Positions 63,801-64,000 of a stretch of 64,000 nt of DNA are shown piece by piece. The position numbers and the translations under genes were made by a program. Each line of letters begins with the position of its first letter. The stretch's first letter is position 1. The notes below the pieces were generated by a model, which was not told the DNA's origin, did no database searches, and saw nothing but the letters and a program-made list of their open reading frames with translations. Source of the DNA: Novosphingobium lindaniclasticum LE124 (GTDB taxonomy: Bacteria > Pseudomonadota > Alphaproteobacteria > Sphingomonadales > Sphingomonadaceae). Location: positions 1 through 64,000 of the forward strand of contig NZ_ATHL01000019.1 of assembly GCF_000445125.1 (NCBI RefSeq), read 5' to 3'.

Positions 63801-64000
63801 CGCTTCCCGCCAGCTATCGTGGTTTCCGACCAGACCAGCTTCTTCAGCCCGTCCTGCGGCTTTACCCAGGGGCCGCCGGTTTCGGACCAGCCGGGCGAGG
63901 CCGCAATGGCCAGTTCCAGCCCCTGCCGGTCGGCCTCACGCGCGGCGAAGCGGAAGGCGTCCTTCCACTCGGGCGTCATGTAGACGAGGCGCTTGTCCAC
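60890..64000 (-). CDS. GH106-type glycoside hydrolase, probable alpha-L-rhamnosidase (5' end outside window)
   Basis: At least 1,036 residues are visible and the frame is open at the window edge, so the N-terminus and any signal peptide are missing. The sequence resembles glycoside hydrolase family 106: MTPEWKDAFRFAAREADRQGLEL and ASPGWSETGGPWV near the visible start, LLTDSIEVGEANWTPKMLEQF in the catalytic region (about 400-420), EALEDKRPMLGDDMTM, and a C-terminal jelly-roll domain (SLWLDLGQVGDLAEVTVNGKPVG, then IEVKVANLWVNRLVG). The middle includes a carbohydrate-binding-like beta region (about 150-250). A role in removing rhamnose from plant glycosides or polysaccharides is likely. It is followed by repeat copy 6. 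The apparent GTG at the edge need not be the start. Confidence 0.8.
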   Translation of the reverse strand: MDKRLVYMTPEWKDAFRFAAREADRQGLELAIAASPGWSETGGPWVKPQDGLKKLVWSETTIAGGKRLTGKLAAPPSRTGPYQTLGAPLSIEEMISGHPAPPGPSHYGEVGVFAFPEQVEPALVPARAVDGLGNVLSPGKLSDGDLGEGVTLARKDGQAPNLRLEYAKPARVASATVFVPGVVVPFAGAAFTAVLESSADGKVWTQIAPLTLGAVPTTVSFPVVTAAHFRLVLNSRKPDGGLGSPAPGIVMNGLFDGVGAAMAKKPLVVGTFALDTGARVDRFETKAGFVMSRDYYALEEPKDGATGIAPASVIDLTDKLGDDGTLDWQAPALPEGQRWRVLRMGYSLLGTTNHPAPPEATGLEVDKFDGDAVRRYLDHYIGLYKEAAGPDMVGQRGVRALLTDSIEVGEANWTPKMLEQFQRLRGYDARPWLPTLTGVLVGTRAESDKFLYDYRRTLADLLASEHYGTVAKVAHENGLKVYGEALEDKRPMLGDDMTMRSHTDIPMAAMWTFREEGPRQTLIADMKGAASVAHLYGQNLVAAESMTASMSPWAFAPKDLKRFIDMEFVNGVNRPVVHTSVHVPVDDKKPGLSLFIFGQYFNRMESWGEMAKPWVDYIARSSLLLQTGRNVADVAYFYGEEAPLTGLYGDKPVADAPVSHAYDFLSYDALTGLLSNDGNEVAAPSGARYKAIYLGGSSQRMTLGALKKLAALVEGGATVIGDAPVSTPSMSDGEAGEWSALVAKLWSGSGDAAVGKGRVIAGKDVEGALKVIGVAPDFAFAGAEQGAKIPFVHRRDGQGEIYYLSNPQGPQSIEARFRVTGKVPELWHPETGTSEPVSYRIENGQTIVPLSLVEGDAVFVVFRKATTKQSLTLPAKSVQTLASLDDGWTVRFQADRGAPASIEMAKLAPLERNADAGVKYFSGEATYSRSFTLPKGARAGQSLWLDLGQVGDLAEVTVNGKPVGAAWHAPYRVDIGKAVKSGANTIEVKVANLWVNRLVGDAQPGAKPITWTAMPTYRADAPLRPSGLIGPVVLEK

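Overview
The window (about 66% G+C by eye) looks like chromosome from a sphingomonad alphaproteobacterium, probably Novosphingobium or a close relative. The signs are a complete alphaproteobacterial division and cell-wall (dcw) cluster with an FtsZ carrying a long Ala/Pro/Glu-rich linker, a LigK/LigI pair for protocatechuate 4,5-cleavage, a TonB-type protein, a GH106-type glycosidase, osmoregulated glucan synthesis genes and many GTG/TTG starts. The species is an inference. No rRNA, prophage, insertion sequence or CRISPR array was seen.

Layout. 1-1.7 kb: the 3' end of a TonB-like gene and fumarylacetoacetase. 1.9-12.9 kb, nearly all minus strand: SDR epimerase, proB, an EamA permease, a secreted esterase, obgE, tRNA-Ala(CGC), a putative lipoprotein, a Bax-inhibitor-1 protein, proC, a YbjN-like protein and a TPR/SPOR protein. 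13.1-32.2 kb, all minus strand: the dcw cluster in transcription order mraZ-rsmH-ftsL-ftsI-murE-murF-mraY-murD-ftsW-murG-murC-murB-ddl-ftsQ-ftsA-ftsZ, mostly joined by 1-4 base stop/start overlaps. 32.5-38.7 kb: two envelope proteins, cysteine synthase, a ferredoxin, an AlkA-type glycosylase, an acyltransferase, pterin dehydratase and ccmAB. 39-45.5 kb: a gene of unknown function behind a near-consensus Fur box, isovaleryl-CoA dehydrogenase, two LysR regulators and a purine-salvage group (phosphoribosyltransferase, DUF4269 protein, adenine deaminase). 46-52 kb: L,D-transpeptidase, truncated haemoglobin, ligK-ligI, formaldehyde detoxification (adhC-fghA) and a LysR regulator. 52-58 kb: opgG-opgH behind an outer-membrane factor/membrane-fusion pair. 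58.5-64 kb: pobA with a divergent AraC-type regulator, and a large partial glycosidase.

The main unexplained structure is a family of six intergenic repeats of about 160-185 bp (near 1.8, 39.7, 43.9, 49.0, 58.4 and 60.8 kb). All six have the same orientation, and each begins at or just after the stop codon of a minus-strand gene (SDR, isovaleryl-CoA dehydrogenase, DUF4269, fghA, pobA, GH106). Read on the minus strand, a copy has a purine-rich stretch, a hairpin with stem GGGGG/CCCCC whose closing pairs covary, a conserved core with a third hairpin, and a terminal GCAGGGG/CCCCTGC hairpin with covariation followed by a T-rich run. That is what a dispersed 3'-UTR RNA element ending in its own terminator would look like. 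A second family of imperfect palindromes resembles MITE or REP elements: two 117-118 bp copies in opposite orientation plus two solo hairpins.

Functionally, pobA makes protocatechuate from 4-hydroxybenzoate and LigI/LigK are late steps of its 4,5-cleavage. Fumarylacetoacetase and pterin-carbinolamine dehydratase fit phenylalanine/tyrosine breakdown, and isovaleryl-CoA dehydrogenase fits leucine breakdown. Adenine deaminase and the phosphoribosyltransferase fit purine salvage. All functions are family-level calls made by reading the sequence; no database search was run.
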